This document shows positions 62,030 through 64,000 of a stretch of 64,000 nucleotides of DNA, piece after piece. This stretch comes from Owenia fusiformis. Its lineage: Eukaryota; Annelida; Polychaeta; Sabellida; Oweniidae. Every line of letters begins with the position of its first letter. Within the stretch, counting starts at the first letter, position 1. Under the pieces are notes generated by a model. The model was not told the origin of the DNA. It ran no database searches and saw only the letters and a list, made by a program, of their open reading frames with translations. Where the stretch lies: NCBI GenBank assembly GCA_903813345.2, contig CAIIXF020000009.1:1302001-1366000 (forward strand), read 5' to 3'. The position numbers were made by a program, and so were the translations under genes.

Positions 62030-62808
62030 AAATATTGTAACATTCTATATACACTGTGAGCTTGCCTCGTATAGAAATTTCTATACGAATAGTCATCGAG
62101 TATGCTATAGAAATTTCTATACAGGTTGACATTTCCCTAATATAGATATCTATATACATTGTTGACTTGCCTCGTATAGAAATTTCTATACGGACAGTTA
62201 TCGGGTATGCTATAGAAATTTCTATACAGGCTGACATTTCCCTAATATAGATATCTCTACATACATTGTTGACTTGACTCGTATAGAAATTTCTATATGG
62301 ACAGTTATCGGGTATGATAGAAATCCTAAAGTTACAGTGAATCACTCCCGTAGTAAAGATATTTCTTTATACATTGTCAGCTTGCCTCGTATAGAAATTT
62401 CTATACGAACATGTACAATTACTTTAGACATTTCTCTACATGCATACATTTCTAGACTTTAGAAATTTCTATACGAATGGGTAGCTTGTTTCGTATAGAA
62501 ATTTCTATACGGACAATTTCCGATCAGCTATAGACATTTCTATACATGCAGCCATTTCTCTTAAATAGAAATTTCTATAACTGACACATCAACTTTTTGA
62601 TATATTTTTAGCTTTTATTGGCAGCAATAACTCAAATATTAACACTGGTGTACAAATATAAAATAAATGTTGTTATGCAATTTACTAATTGTCTATCTGA
62701 AATAAAGGAAATCATTTCTAAAATTACAGTTTACAATGGTCTTTTTCTATTTTTTGACTGAAATAAAAGGAACAAATGGTTTTTTCCTTTATTAAATAGT
62801 CAGGACTT
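62030..62808 (-). repeat. Right inverted repeat with palindrome array
   Basis: Reverse complement of the left repeat. About ten TATAGAAATTTCTATA palindromes or near copies lie at 62073, 62106, 62175, 62210, 62282, 62388, 62458, 62493, 62530 and 62563. The outer ~230 bp end in GTCAGGACTT at 62808. Confidence 0.9.
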
Positions 62809-62876
62809 TTAATGATTATTCTAAAAAGTTAATCGCTGATTATTATGTGTTAATTCCAACCTGTTTGTCTAGTGTA

Positions 62877-63242
62877 TGTATTTCATACTTGAGTGGGTTT
62901 GGGGTAGATATCACCCGGGAATATATATCATATCTGAGGAGCGGGCAGGATATATTGTATATGTCCCGCTCTAGGCCAAATGCGGGCAGATATAATATAT
63001 CCATCCCGCTCCCGGGAATTTTTTCAAAAGTTTAAAAAAGTTTATAAATTTTAAAAATTTAAATTTCAGAAGTTTGAAATTTTTCAAAAAGTTTAAATGT
63101 TACAATTTTATTGAATTGAGCTGAAGGGACATTATGAAAATGTTAAATATAAATTGTGCTTTTACAGTATAGGCCTATCTTGTCATTTGAAAAAGGTGGT
63201 AAAGGTTATATCTACCCCAAACCCACTCAAGTATGAGATACA
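62877..63242. mobile_element. Foldback element with 35-bp inverted arms
   Basis: TCATACTTGAGTGGGTTTGG then GGTAGATAT at the left is matched by its complement at 63208-63242. The inside contains ATATAT-rich dyads such as GCGGGCAGGATATATTG. No coding capacity. Confidence 0.8.
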
Positions 63243-63247
63243 CCAGT

Positions 63248-63381
63248 TATGTACGGTCGGTTTTGGATACAGTGTTTATCCCGCGGGAAATATGTGTATC
63301 TCCATCGGTCCCTGCGGTCCCGCGTGAGATACACATATTTGCCTTGGGATAAACCCTGTATCCAAAACTTCCCAGTACATA
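63248..63381. repeat. Long hairpin
   Basis: GGTTTTGGATACAGTGTTTA on the left and TAAACCCTGTATCCAAAAC on the right belong to arms of about 55 bp around a ~22-bp loop. It abuts the foldback element and may be a sister copy. Confidence 0.75.
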
Positions 63382-63481
63382 ACCCTTATGTATGTCATAT
63401 AGTTTCTATATATTTTATTACAAATAGGTGACTCACCGTGTAACAAGTTAATATTCTATGGCGCACACATACATAATGTAG

Positions 63482-63775
63482 GAATTGTCATGGGTGAATA
63501 CAAACTTACCCACCAATATCACAACAAAAGACCAGTTTACAAGCATGCAAGTGACGAATTGGATTATCTGTTTTACTTTAAATATGATTCCAATGTCACC
63601 AAGGCACACCAATGGATACTTGGATCAGATTTTACAAGAACATTTTCTTACATCGTGGATTATGCCATAAATCCAATGGATATTGATACATCAGAGGAAA
63701 ATCCATTCTCCTCTTGGGAACCTTCAATCAAAGCGTTTGCTGTTGACAGAGGACTAAAAATGAAGTGTATGGATC
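63482..63775 (+). CDS. Exon of the astacin-tail module (copy 3)
   Basis: This 98-codon exon reads GEYKLTHQYHNKRPVYKHAS then DYLFYFKYD, HQWILGSDF and a closing W and KCMD. That is the same GxY, N-x-RPVY, LYF, W-x-(L/I)G order as the two modules ending the astacin gene. It is phase 1 to 1 like those exons. Donor GATC|GTAAGT is strong; the acceptor ATAATGTAG lacks a good pyrimidine tract. It may be a later exon of the astacin gene, whose exon 13 has a phase-1 donor at 31278, or part of a neighbouring gene that runs off the window. Confidence 0.7.
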
Positions 63776-64000
63776 GTAAGTAAAAGCATTCAATGTCGAC
63801 ATATCCATTAAAATGAATTGCATGGATCGTAAGTAAAAGCACTCAATGTCGACATATGTCTTAGAATGAATTACATGGATCGTAAGTAAAAGCATTCAAT
63901 GTCGACATATCCATTAGAATGAATTGCATGGGTGGTAAATTAAAGCATTTAATGTCGATATATGTCTTAGAATGAATTGTATGGATCGTATGTAAAAGCA
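63759..64000. repeat. 53-bp array repeating the exon donor
   Basis: Units repeat at exact 53-bp steps, with donor GT at 63776, 63829, 63882, 63935 and 63988. Each unit keeps ATGAATTGCATGGATC-like exon end followed by GTAAGT, GTAAAT or GTATGT. The array continues past the window. Confidence 0.93.

Larger units (their letters stand above)
34391..62808. mobile_element. Candidate 28.4-kb two-gene DNA transposon
   Basis: The ends are inverted copies of the same ~780-bp sequence (34391-35175 and 62030-62808). The outer ~230 bp start AAGTCCTGACTATTTAATAA and I estimate about 80-85 percent identity there by eye. Between them lie two divergent genes, one transposase-like and one with a ParB-like fold. 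They fill the interior and stop within 0.5-1.8 kb of the repeats. No other gene is seen inside. No clear target-site duplication was found; a TTAA lies within two bases of each edge. Nested MITEs and ~15-20 percent end divergence suggest an old insertion. The alternative is two independent inverted copies of a repeat flanking ordinary genes. Confidence 0.65.

Noticed and set aside
34391-62808. Maverick/Polinton or integrated virus
   Set aside because: I see no polymerase B, retroviral-type integrase, packaging ATPase or capsid gene, and both genes are intron-rich.

Overview
This is AT-rich animal nuclear DNA. It has long introns with GT-AG boundaries, a 5'-truncated LINE, several MITE-type transposons, long minisatellites, and a secreted astacin protease with EGF and CUB domains. 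I read it as a marine invertebrate, but the sequence alone does not let me name the phylum. There is no prokaryotic operon, CRISPR array, rRNA or recognisable tRNA. All gene models were assembled by hand from splice sites, phase continuity and protein motifs.

Layout. 1-1560 holds degenerate ~325-455 bp tandem repeats. 1713-11354 is one 29-bp satellite of roughly 330 copies with long-range internal duplications. 12020-13044 is a LINE 3' fragment with an exact 12-bp target-site duplication. 15669-16351 is a possible small secreted acidic protein, followed by a ~27-bp minisatellite. 18406-31300 (+) is a 13-exon astacin gene encoding 773 aa: signal peptide, basic propeptide, zinc protease, EGF, CUB, and two copies of a C-terminal module. 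Several of its introns contain tandem arrays whose unit includes the adjoining splice site.

34391-62808 looks like one 28.4-kb mobile element. Its ends are ~780-bp inverted repeats, each studded with about ten copies of the 16-bp palindrome TATAGAAATTTCTATA. Two multi-exon genes fill the interior and diverge from a central ~1-kb spacer. Leftward runs a transposase-like gene (47930 to 36934, 10 exons, 837 aa) with DGMDQ, DNCW and GHTHEDID motifs. Rightward runs a ParB-like nuclease-fold gene (48911 to 61523, 16 exons, 755 aa) with a coiled-coil tail. Both models are exact multiples of three and keep phase at every junction. Both end near the inverted repeats with AATAAA signals.

Right of the element, 63482-63775 is another exon of the module that ends the astacin gene, in the same 1-1 phase. 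The element may therefore sit in a large intron of that gene or between two related genes. That exon runs into a 53-bp array that repeats its own splice donor to the window end.
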